The translations under genes were made by a program, and so were the position numbers. A DNA stretch of 64,000 nt, taken from NCBI GenBank assembly GCA_947646735.1, contig CANTFK010000985.1, forward strand, positions 310,001 through 374,000, read 5' to 3'. Each line of letters opens with the position of its first letter. Position 1 is the stretch's first letter. This document shows, in pieces, positions 30,637 through 39,589 of the stretch. Below the pieces are notes generated by a model. The model did not search any database. It had not been told where the DNA came from and saw nothing but the letters and a program-made list of their open reading frames with translations. This DNA comes from Peronospora farinosa (lineage: Eukaryota; Oomycota; Peronosporomycetes; Peronosporales; Peronosporaceae).

Positions 30637-31677
30637 CTACTGGAACCGCTCGTTTTTTGGCGGGACCACCGACGACACAGCGTCTCCTCGTGAGACAGCT
30701 GTGTTCATCATCACCGGCGCAGGTGCACGACAGACAGCCGCACGATGGCCTGTTTTACCACAGCGAAAACACTTCATCGTGTTAGGATTGCGAATGTCGC
30801 GGCTTAATGATTTGCCGCGACCACGAGAGGACTCAATTGCATCAATTTCCATTGGCTCTGGGCCAGACATCCGGGAATGTTGTGACGCTGCGTGCAGGTA
30901 CGACGACGCGACAGTGTAATCCTCACGAAGCGCGAGGGCAAATGCCTCCTCGAGGGACTTTGGCTCAGCACGTGTGAGGCAGTAACGCGTCATGCCCTCT
31001 TGCATACCAAAAATAAAGACATGGACTTGTGAAGCCATGTCAATTGGCTGCGTGGTAATGCACGAAGCAAGATGACGTGTCTTCTGCACGTAGTCACGCA
31101 TCGACAACTTGCCCTGTCGGAGTGAGAAGAAATCTGCACGCAAGCGATATTCATCTTAAGGAGGCTCGAAAGCCAGTCGTAAGTCACGCTGGATATCGTC
31201 CAGCGTAGGAAACGCCGACTCATCTACGACGAGCTTTCCGAGAGCCCATTCCTTGGCTTTGCCAACAAGACGAGACAACAGGAAATTGACCTTGGCCGTC
31301 GGAGCTTCAATTAATCTTGATGCTATTGCAATATCCACCTCGCGAAACCAGAGATTGAGGGGGAGACGATCCGGACCATCATTGGAGTACGTTGACGTCT
31401 CCATCTTGATAGCATCATGGTGCGAAGTGCGCGAGGGAGTCAATACTCGCCGATTCGCTTCGGCGAGCTCGCGCACCATAAAGTCTTGGATGGCGGCACG
31501 TTGATCACCAGGCGTCGCTGTGCTCAGCAGCGACGTCACAATAGTTTCGCCATACACCGCCGCGAGGCGATGTAGTGCCTGCCACTCCACCGAGGTGAGA
31601 TGTGAAAAATCAGAATGCTCCAGCGAGACCGCTGGAGCCACCGAAGACTCGCCCATGTTCATCTCGAATCTGGTCAT
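30637..31677 (-). pseudogene. gag of element C
   Basis: Capsid-like region 31677-31156 ([27 protein letters not shown]) then 31143-30637 with a CFRCGKTGHRAAVC zinc knuckle (CX2CX4HX4C). The two parts are in the same frame, separated by one TAA after FEPP near 31157. That is either a nonsense mutation or a site of regulated readthrough. Confidence 0.8.
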
Positions 31678-31692
31678 TGGAAGGACTACAAA

Positions 31693-31701
31693 GTGCTACC
31701 A
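31693..31701 (-). other. Primer binding site of element C
   Basis: Minus strand TGGTAGCAC begins 2 nt after the 5' LTR. Eight of nine bases complement the conserved 3' end (GCUACCA) of eukaryotic initiator methionine tRNA. Element Y has the same nine bases. Confidence 0.65.
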
Positions 31702-31703
31702 GG

Positions 31704-32022
31704 TGTAACGGGCTAAGGACCCGTTACCGTCTTACACTAAAAGGGCGTTGAGGAAGCGCTCTTAATTAACTCGTAAATATAACTCTGTTTTATTTTTGTT
31801 TTAGTTTTAATTCGCAGTAAGTGCGAATATGTTCCCTAGCTCATGGGAACCACTCAATATGGAAGTCAATTTATTATTGGCTAATTATTGGGTCTGGCAC
31901 CCCAATAATAAACCAATAATAAAATGACGCGCAGTATCCGCTAATCGGATACTGCCCTATGCCTACTTATGTAATTATGTATTAATCCTATAACTACTTA
32001 TGTAATAGGTTGACCCATTACA
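31704..32022 (-). repeat. 5' LTR of element C (319 bp)
   Basis: Pairs with 24360-24656. It carries an extra 22 bp at about 31811-31833 that includes the hairpin ATTCGCA-GTAAG-TGCGAAT (31810-31828). Confidence 0.92.
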
Positions 32023-33704
32023 TATGTGGTGTGTGGCACCACTGTCAATTGCCCACATTCCAGACATTTCGTTGCCTGTCACAAGTCCACACTCTAGTGA
32101 CACAGCGAATGCCACTCGATCATGTTCATAGTTGTTCTTATATCCCTTGCACTGTACTTTATTGGCTTCGCGTCCACGAGCATTCTTGCCGCGTCGAGCT
32201 CCTTGATTTTCTTCCTTTTGCTTGGTCCCAGCATCGCTGCACCGTGTGCCCCTATTATCTGCAAGAGGTACACTGGCGAGACACATATTCGGTGCTAAAT
32301 GTCTTGCTTGTCTCTTCAACTTATACCGATGCCGCCTTCTCACCTTGCCTCTTGATATGCTCATTCATGTGCACCTTCACCATGTCTTGCGTACACAATT
32401 CCGCGCTGCTCATCTCCAGTTTTAGCACGACATTCTCGTAGCTTTTCGGGAGACAGCGCAGCAAGCAGATCGCCACATCTTCGTCTTCCATCTTGGCCCC
32501 GATGCTGCAAAGCTTGGCACTGATGTTCATGGCTTCATTGCATTGATGCAATACGCTGGCGCCTTCTACCATCTCCATGCTGAAGAGCTGGCGCTTATGA
32601 TAAATATGCCCAGTGTAACTGGGTAAGCCTGTTACATGATATTGACACTTATATGCAGTGTCACTAAGAATTATACTATAACTAATAATAATTGACAATA
32701 TTATATTCGGATATAATATTCTCCTCGCATCTTTTTGAAGTTGGCAATGCCCGCTTATTGGTTGATATAGGCCATTATATCAACCAAGGCGCTGACCAAT
32801 GACCGATGGACACGCGCAATGAATGGAGGGCACGAAGGTAGCATACATATTTGTAATTTAATATAGTTAAGACAAGTTTATTAATGATTTAGTTTTATTA
32901 GATAGTTTAACTATGTTAAATACAGTTCTCTTTTTCTCTACTTCTAAGCGTGTTGTTTGGAAGTAAAGCTTCCTCTGCCTCTTTGTGTAAGAGAGGTTTT
33001 GAGGCACCTGCTTTCACTGTAATCAGTAAAGGTAGACTTTATTATTACCAGTATAGTCGTAGGGTGCCCCATTACACCCAGCCTCCTGCTTTTAGCTGTA
33101 AAGTGTCTTTAACCGTGCCCACGCTACCCACGCTTCCTCACAATTGCTGACCGCGTGATGGTAGCCTGCATCCATGTGTAGCAACATCAGGCCAAAGGCG
33201 ATGTTGCTTGTCCTGACGTACTCATCGGAGGTGCGAGGGTCCGTTGAAGGTTAAGGTGGTTTTCAGGTTGACCATGTGCCACGTTGACTTGGTCAGGAAC
33301 ACGCCATGCATGTAGCGGTTCCATGTCGCATAATTGTCCCCATTGAACTTGTCAATGGAGACCTTGGTCGTCAAGTATTGGCCAGAAGACATGGCACTTG
33401 GGTTCAAAACCTATTTGGTAATGAGCACGCGAAGCGAAACGAAGCGAGGCGAGGAAAAGCTTAAATGTCGAAGAAAGTATGCACTTGAGTGGAGACTGAA
33501 TGACTCGAGCGGAAGAGAGGATTTTTGGAGGTGATTGATTTATTGTAGCTTATTCTGCTACTACATGATCTACATGTACACATATGAATAATGTCACGCG
33601 TCTTCTCATCATACGCGCGATCGTATTGGTTTCAGCTACCCGGCAATCGATACAGAATATTTTAACCGGGTTGCTGTAAATTTATTTAGGTACTTCGTTG
33701 CTAG
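32023..33704 (-). pseudogene. Ty1/copia gag and protease, interrupted by a solo LTR
   Basis: Gag N-terminus 33407-33222 ([20 protein letters not shown]) continues as [20 protein letters not shown] to about 33082. It resumes after the solo LTR with [20 protein letters not shown] and [18 protein letters not shown] (32612-32330). The protease follows as [13 protein letters not shown] at about 32060, where gypsy element C is inserted. 33411-33704 should hold the leader and remaining 5' LTR of this element; I could not define the LTR edges. Confidence 0.8.
32614..33076 (+). repeat. Solo LTR inserted in copia gag
   Basis: 463 bp from TGTAACTGGG to CCCCATTACA, flanked by a perfect 5-bp duplication CCCAG (32609-32613, 33077-33081). 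Removing it with one duplication rejoins the copia gag reading. No internal sequence, so LTR-LTR recombination has excised the element body. Confidence 0.9.
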
Positions 33705-33709
33705 AGAAC

Positions 33710-33950
33710 TGTAACGGGGCGAGCCCGTTACATAATATTGACACTTATATGAAGTGTCAATAAAAATATTATTATAACTAATAATATTTGACAATATTAT
33801 CTTTTCTTATAATATTGTTCCTAGATCTCCTTGAAGTTGGAGATGCCCTCTCATTGGTTGATATGGGCCATCATATCAACCAACGCGCTGACCAATGACC
33901 GATGGACGCGCGCAATGAGTGGAGGGCAAGTTGTCAACATACATAGTTGT
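33710..33950 (+). repeat. First half of a split solo LTR
   Basis: Homologous to the first ~240 bp of the solo LTR at 32614, starting with the hairpin GTAACGGG-GCGAG-CCCGTTAC. It is preceded by the duplication AGAAC (33705-33709) and ends in GTTGT (33946-33950), immediately followed by the 5' LTR of gypsy element Y. Its second half is at 18756-18979, inverted. Confidence 0.88.
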
Positions 33951-34549
33951 TGTAACAGGGTACCTAGTTACACGTAAACATTAAGTAATATACTTAATGT
34001 TTGGTCTAAAAGTATCCATGATTAGTCACTTGGGTGCGACACACAAATGTGATCCACCCTCGTGAATGTGATATCCATTGATGGATTCACATGGGAAGGG
34101 ATGACGCTAGTTGAAGCTAGGCATCACGACGTCTCAGAAGGACGTCAATTGCGATCTTAATCTAGATTTAAGATCATGCGACAGGATACGCTTCCAAAGA
34201 GTCGCGTATCCGATCTTATCTATATATATATATATATATAGCCAATCAGTAGTTAAATATATATTTAGTTATAATTAATTAAATATATCTCAGTCTTGAA
34301 TTTACTTAAACAAGCACACCACGCACGAGAAGTTGAGAAACTTCTGCGTGACGTCGGTGTTGTAAGCGTTAAGAAGTTCGTTGCACTCTCGCTCAAGCGA
34401 GAGGCAACTGGTGGTACGACTGCTTAAGCAGTCGACCAACCTCCCAACCACCCTCGCACGCGAAGGTAAGACGGTCTAACCGCTTCCTCGCTTGTGCATA
34501 AGGTGTGTGCTCGTAGTACGAGGCAACTTCGTAGAAGTGCCCGTCTACA
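33951..34549 (+). repeat. 5' LTR of element Y (599 bp)
   Basis: TGTAAC...CTACA. It starts with GTAAC-AGGGTACCTA-GTTAC and contains a (TA)n run near 34220. Nearly identical to 18980-19573 inverted. Confidence 0.9.
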
Positions 34550-34551
34550 CT

Positions 34552-34560
34552 TGGTAGCAC
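34552..34560 (+). other. Primer binding site of element Y
   Basis: TGGTAGCAC two bases after the LTR complements the initiator methionine tRNA 3' end at eight of nine positions. Confidence 0.65.
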
Positions 34561-34608
34561 TAGTAGTCCTTCCCACGACCCGTCTCTCTGAGCGTGCGTG
34601 TGGTTGAC

Positions 34609-35721
34609 ATGGTCCTTAATATGGACTGGAGTGACTTCCCTCACCTCTCCCAACATCATAGGGAGTTGGCAGAGCATATGTCGCAGGGACTTGGTGAACA
34701 AGCCCTGGTCAATCTCTTGCATTGTCCTCCTGAGCAACATGTTGCTCAGTTGGAGCAATTTGAGTCGTTTGTGCTCGGACAGCGTAGAAACGCGTATGAG
34801 GTAAACAGCCAAGCCACCGCTGAGTCCATCACTAAGACTCAGGATGAGCTTAGGCTTGAGCAGGCACGTAATGAGGCGCTCAACAGAACTGTTGAGACGC
34901 TCTCTGCCCGGCCTGCTCAACCGAGGCCCATTCGGATGGACCCTCCGAAGTTCGATGGAACTAGCCCTCACACGATTGTTCACTGGCTATTAGCAGTGGA
35001 GCAATGTGGAGTGGCGCAGCTCATCGAAGACGACACCAGAATGGTGTCGTATGCCATGTCCAACTTGCGTGGCAAAGCGTCAGAGTGGGCATACTCTGCG
35101 CTGATGGCTAATGCTGATGCATTTCCATCATGGGCGATCTTTAAGTCAAAGATTCGCGCCATGTATCAGCCGCCTAACAACGAAGTGTTGCTTATGGCGC
35201 GCTTCTTTGGAGCACGACAGGCGAAACGCTCTCTGCAAGAGTTTGTGCAGGAGATGCGTTCGCTGTCGGCGTCCATCAATGGGGAACCGATACCAGAGCG
35301 TATCAAGGTAGCCACGTTCATGAATGGACTTAGGCACGGCCCATCGCGTCAGGCCCTTTTCAGAAAGGTGCCAGCGACGATGGAAGAGGCAATTGACATT
35401 GCCTTAGTTGAGAAGCAATCCTACAACAGCGCCTCGGCGACAGCCTATTACAGGCCGTCGTCCGAGAAGTCTGATGCCACTCCTATGGAGTTAGGCAATG
35501 CAGATGTGATCTGCTACAAGTGCGGCAAGCGAGGCCATATGATGGCTCGCTGCTACGCCAAGGTAGCTGCTGGTGCTAAGGCACCCAGCAAAAGGTCTCC
35601 CAACCCGAAGGGAGGTGCGAAAACCAGCGTGCACGGCGCACGGGTTCAGCACCTGCCCAAGATGGGTCGGGAAATGCGGGAGCGCAGTAGGGGCGGGATG
35701 CCCTACTGTCGCGGACTCTGA
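34609..35721 (+). CDS. gag of element Y
   Basis: In-frame ATG at 34609, with a second at 34621 matching the other copy. The capsid region includes FDGTSPHTIVHWLLAVEQCG and FFGARQAKRSLQEFVQEM. It is followed by a CX2CX4HX4C zinc knuckle CYKCGKRGHMMARC. About 97-98% identical by eye to the gag at 37250. One A fewer in the run near 35620 shifts the last ~30 residues out of the frame used by the other copy. Confidence 0.85.
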   Translation: MVLNMDWSDFPHLSQHHRELAEHMSQGLGEQALVNLLHCPPEQHVAQLEQFESFVLGQRRNAYEVNSQATAESITKTQDELRLEQARNEALNRTVETLSARPAQPRPIRMDPPKFDGTSPHTIVHWLLAVEQCGVAQLIEDDTRMVSYAMSNLRGKASEWAYSALMANADAFPSWAIFKSKIRAMYQPPNNEVLLMARFFGARQAKRSLQEFVQEMRSLSASINGEPIPERIKVATFMNGLRHGPSRQALFRKVPATMEEAIDIALVEKQSYNSASATAYYRPSSEKSDATPMELGNADVICYKCGKRGHMMARCYAKVAAGAKAPSKRSPNPKGGAKTSVHGARVQHLPKMGREMRERSRGGMPYCRGL

Positions 35722-36964
35722 AGCTACCCCTAAGTTCAGAGTGATCGAACAAATGGGTAGCATAGTCCCTGAGGTTCCGAAAGGTCGGACCTCAACCCTT
35801 TTGGTCTATAGCGCTCGAGTACGAGGCTATGACCAAGTGATGACCCTTCTCGTGGATTCGGGTGCATCACAAAACTTTGTGAAACTCGCGGCTCTAAAAA
35901 AGAGACCGGCGAGTTATGAGTCGCTTTGCCAGGATGGCAAGCGAGAAGAGGCGATCGTTCGTTTAGCGAACGGCGCGCTCGTCAAATCGGAGGGAATTCA
36001 AGTTGAACTCGCCTTCAGTTTCAGTGACTTCTCTTGTAAAGAGAATTTCACAGTGCTAGGTATGGAGAGTCCGTACGACCTCATCCTAGGCATGCCTTGG
36101 TTGTCTAAACACCAACCATGGATAGACTGGCGTACACGCATAGTCGCTAGCTCTACGCAAGACACCGGAAAGGATGTGCTCTTGCGAGAGGCTTATGTGA
36201 CTGATGCTGTGTCCAACACAGTCGAGGGTGCGATGACGGTATGTCAATCGACACCAGGAACTACCCAGCTCAAAAGGAGTGGTGTAGTTGTGAGTGCACT
36301 GGCGGAAAGCCAGGTGACACATATTCCTACCCAGGTCGAAAAGACTGGTGTAGTGAATGGGGCGATGACAGGTAGTCATGCGTCCAATAGTCCTGCACAG
36401 AGCCGAGAGCCTGTGGCAGTTGATGGTGGGCTGACAGCAAGTCAAGCGCCACAAGAACCGGCACAGAGCCAAGAGCCTGGTGCGGCTGGAAGGAGTGCGT
36501 TAGCTGAGATAGCAACGACACCTTCTTCCAGGTCAAAGGTCGTGGTGACTCGAAGAACGAGCACCAGACGTATTAAGACGATCAAGGGCACGTCGAAAAG
36601 AGTGACCCTTGGATCAGTCTCGGTCCAAGAGGACGGACCTACGAACGAGTTGTTCGAGGCCGTCGAAGACAAAATGCCGGAGGCATCCTCAGTTGAGGTG
36701 CTCCAACTTGTCTTGGCATCTGCCGAGGAGATAGTAAATCTCTCGGAGATGACGTGGGATCTGTTCCTGTCCGAATTAAAGGAAGGAAAGATCCACGAGA
36801 TAGTCGCACCAGTTCCAGAAGAGAACGTGGTGGACTGTTGCTCTTCATCCACAATGGATGAGAGCGTCTTGCAAACCGAAAAAAAAACGGTTCGCTGCTC
36901 AAGGCTGGGATGCCTTGAAGGACAGCCTGAATGTACTACATCACACTCTTTGCGCGCAAGATGA
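35573..36964 (+). CDS. Protease-containing region of element Y
   Basis: Open frame overlapping the gag end; the recognisable part starts near 35740. The retropepsin active site is LLVDSGASQNFV and the second block is YDLILGMPWLSKHQPWIDW. A long Thr/Ser/Glu-rich linker follows. Homology to the equivalent region of element X ends at about 36929. This copy of the protease is intact, unlike the copy at 38370. Confidence 0.75.
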   Translation: MLRHPAKGLPTRREVRKPACTAHGFSTCPRWVGKCGSAVGAGCPTVADSEATPKFRVIEQMGSIVPEVPKGRTSTLLVYSARVRGYDQVMTLLVDSGASQNFVKLAALKKRPASYESLCQDGKREEAIVRLANGALVKSEGIQVELAFSFSDFSCKENFTVLGMESPYDLILGMPWLSKHQPWIDWRTRIVASSTQDTGKDVLLREAYVTDAVSNTVEGAMTVCQSTPGTTQLKRSGVVVSALAESQVTHIPTQVEKTGVVNGAMTGSHASNSPAQSREPVAVDGGLTASQAPQEPAQSQEPGAAGRSALAEIATTPSSRSKVVVTRRTSTRRIKTIKGTSKRVTLGSVSVQEDGPTNELFEAVEDKMPEASSVEVLQLVLASAEEIVNLSEMTWDLFLSELKEGKIHEIVAPVPEENVVDCCSSSTMDESVLQTEKKTVRCSRLGCLEGQPECTTSHSLRAR

Positions 36965-36984
36965 CTGGAAACAGCTTCCGCGAC

Positions 36985-37177
36985 GCATTTAGGTGTTTGT
37001 TTTATACTTCTTTGCGGGGTTCGCTTGTAGCGACCGGCAACGTTGGTACTGCGCCATAGCGCCTACAAACAACACCACCACCGCACGCGGAGGTAAACGG
37101 TATTACCACTTCCTCATGCTGCTCGAAGGAGATTGCCTGCGTAGCACGTGGCAGCTTCTTTGAAGTGCCAGTCTACA
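36985..37177 (+). repeat. Diverged partial LTR before the second gag
   Basis: Weak but collinear similarity to the last ~190 bp of the element Y LTR: GCACGCGGAGGTAAACGG, CCACTTCCTC, then GAAGTGCCAGTCTACA. It is followed by TTGGCACCAC, which resembles a primer binding site. The left edge is uncertain. Confidence 0.55.
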
Positions 37178-37249
37178 CTTGGCACCACTATAGATTCTTT
37201 CCACGACCCGTCTCTCTGAGCGTGCGTGTGGATACGGATTTTCCTCAAT

Positions 37250-38320
37250 ATGGACTGGAGTGACTTCCCTCACCTCTCCCAACATCATAGGGAGTTGGCA
37301 GAGCATATGTCGCAGGGACTTGGTGAACAAGCCCTGGTCAATCTCTTGCATTGTCCTCCTGAGCAACATGTTGCTCAGTTGGAGCAATTTGAGGCGTTTG
37401 TGCTCGGACAGCGTAGAAACGCGTCCGAGGAAAACAGCCAAGCCACCGCTGAGTCCATCACTAAGACTCAGGATGAGCTTAGGCTTGAGCAGGCACGTAA
37501 TGAGGCGCTCAACAGGACTGTTGAGACGCTCTCTGCCCGGCCTGCTCAACCGAGGCCCATTCGGATGGACCCTCCGAAGTTCGATGGAACTAGCCCTCAC
37601 ACGATTGTTCACTGGCTATTAGCAGTGGAGCAATGTGAAGTGGCGCAGCTCATCGAAGACGACACCAGAATGGTGTCGTATGCCATGTTCAACTTGCGTG
37701 GCAAAGCGTCAGAGTGGGCATACTCTGCGCTGATGGCTAATGCTGATGCATTTCCATCATGGGCGATCTTTAAGGCAAAGATTCGCGCCATGTATCAGCC
37801 GCCTCACAACGAAGTGTTGCTTATGGCGCGCTTCTTTGGAGCACGACAGGCGAAACGCTCTCTGCAAGAATTTGTGCAGGAGATGCGTTCGCTGTCGGCG
37901 TCCATTAATGGGGAACCGATACCAGAACGTATCAAGGTGGCCACGTTCATGAATGGACTTAGGCACGGCCCATCGCGTCAGGCTCTTTTCAAAAAGGTGC
38001 CAGCGACGATGGAAGAGGCAATTGACATTGCCTTAGTTGAGGAGCAATCCTACAACAGCGCCTCGGCGACAGCCTATTACAGGCCGTCGTCCGAGAAGTC
38101 TGATGCCACTCCTATGGAGTTAGGCAATGCAGATGTGATCTGCTACAAGTGCGGCAAGCGAGGCCATATAATGGCTCGCTGCTACGCCAAGGTAGCTGCT
38201 GGTGCTAAGGCACCCAGCAAAAGGTCTCCCAACTCGAAGGGAGGTGCGAAAAACCAGCGTGCACGACGCACGGGTTCAGCACCTGCCCAAGATGGGTCGG
38301 GAAATGCGGGAGCGCAGTAG
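37250..38320 (+). CDS. gag of element X
   Basis: ATG at 37250. Intact 356-residue Gag with capsid region and zinc knuckle CYKCGKRGHIMARC, ending at TAG 38320. Nearly identical to the gag at 34609. Confidence 0.85.
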   Translation: MDWSDFPHLSQHHRELAEHMSQGLGEQALVNLLHCPPEQHVAQLEQFEAFVLGQRRNASEENSQATAESITKTQDELRLEQARNEALNRTVETLSARPAQPRPIRMDPPKFDGTSPHTIVHWLLAVEQCEVAQLIEDDTRMVSYAMFNLRGKASEWAYSALMANADAFPSWAIFKAKIRAMYQPPHNEVLLMARFFGARQAKRSLQEFVQEMRSLSASINGEPIPERIKVATFMNGLRHGPSRQALFKKVPATMEEAIDIALVEEQSYNSASATAYYRPSSEKSDATPMELGNADVICYKCGKRGHIMARCYAKVAAGAKAPSKRSPNSKGGAKNQRARRTGSAPAQDGSGNAGAQ

Positions 38321-38369
38321 GGGCGGGATGCCCTACTGTCGCGGACTCTGAAGCTACCCCTAAGTTCAA

Positions 38370-39555
38370 ATGATCGAACAAATGGGTAGCATAGTCCCTG
38401 AGGTTCCGAAAGGTCGGACCTCAACCCTTTTGGTCTATAGCGCTCGAGTACGAGGCTATGACCAAGTGATGACCTTTCTCGTGGATTCGGGTGCATCACA
38501 AAACTTTGTGAAACTCGCGGCTCTAAAAAAGAGACCGGCGAGTTATGAGTCGCTTTGCCAGGATGGCAAGAGAGAAGAGGCGATCGTTCGTTTAGCGAAC
38601 GGCGCGCTCGTTAAATCGTAGGGAGTTCAAGTTGAACTCGCCTTCAGTTTCAGTGACTTCTCTTGTAAAGAGAATTTCACAGTGCTAGGTATGAAGAGTC
38701 CGTATGACTTCATCCTAGGCATGCCTTGGTTGGCTAAACACCAACCATAGATAGACTGGCGTACACGCACAGTCGCTAGCTCTACGCAAGACACCGGAAG
38801 GGATGTGCTCTTGCGAGAGGCTTATGTGGCTGATGCTGTGTCCAACACAGTCGAGGGTGCGATGACAGTATGTCATACACCACCAAGTAATACCTAGCTC
38901 GTTGATCCTAGAGTATTTGAAAGTGTCCTGACAGAAAGTCAGGCGACACAAATTCCTACCCAGCTCGAGGATACTGGTGTAGTGAATGGTACGATGACAA
39001 GTAGTCATGCGTCCAATGGTCCTGCAAAGAACTAAGTGTTTGTGGCAGTCTAAAATGGGCTAAAAGGAAATCGAACGCCACAAGAACTTACACAGAGCCA
39101 TGAGCCAGGTGCGTTTGGAAGGAGTGCGATGGCTATAACCTTCTTCCAGGTCAAACGTCGTGGTGACTCGAACAACGAGCACCAGACGTATTAAGACGAT
39201 CAAGGGAACGTCGAAACGAGTGATTCTTGGATCAGTCTCGGTCCAAGAGGACGGACCTACGAACGAGTTGTTCGAGGCCGTCAAAGACAAAATGCCGGAG
39301 GCATCCTCAGTTGAGGTGCTCCAACTTGTCTTGGCATCTGCCGAGGAGATAGTAAACTTATCAGAGATGACGTGGGATCTGTTCCTGTCCGAACTAAAGG
39401 AAGGAAAGACCCACGAGATAGTCGCACCAGTCTCAGAAGAGAACGTGGTGGACTGTTGCTCGTCTTCCACAATGGACGAGAGCATCTTGCAAACCGAAAA
39501 AAAAACGGTTTGCTGCTCAAGGCTGAGATGCCTTGAAGGACAGCCCGTTCTATGA
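38370..39555 (+). pseudogene. Degenerate protease region of element X
   Basis: FLVDSGASQNFVKLAALKKR is present, but a TAG after NGALVKS (38619-38621) truncates it. Further stops follow before the linker (39160-39555). Equivalent positions are open in the copy at 35573-36964. Confidence 0.8.
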
Positions 39556-39589
39556 TGTTCTGTGGAAACACCGTGATGTGTTTCCAGCA

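Larger units (their letters stand above)
24360..32022 (-). mobile_element. Complete Ty3/gypsy chromovirus, element C, inserted in copia
   Basis: A 7.66-kb element on the minus strand: 5' LTR 32022-31704, primer binding site, gag, protease, RT, RNase H, integrase, chromodomain, polypurine tract, 3' LTR 24656-24360. It is flanked by a perfect 5-bp target-site duplication TATGT at 24355-24359 and 32023-32027. The LTRs differ by only about three substitutions plus a 22-bp indel, so insertion was recent. Even so, pol is broken by several frameshifts and a mitochondrial-like insert. Confidence 0.92.
33951..36929 (+). mobile_element. Ty3/gypsy element Y, 5' portion (LTR, gag, protease)
   Basis: 5' LTR, primer binding site, gag and protease in order. 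Homology to element X stops at about 36929, just before RT would begin. The missing pol and 3' LTR are matched by the minus-strand block 18980-24056. The target-site duplication (GTTGT here, ACAAC there) and near-identical LTRs link the two. Confidence 0.85.
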
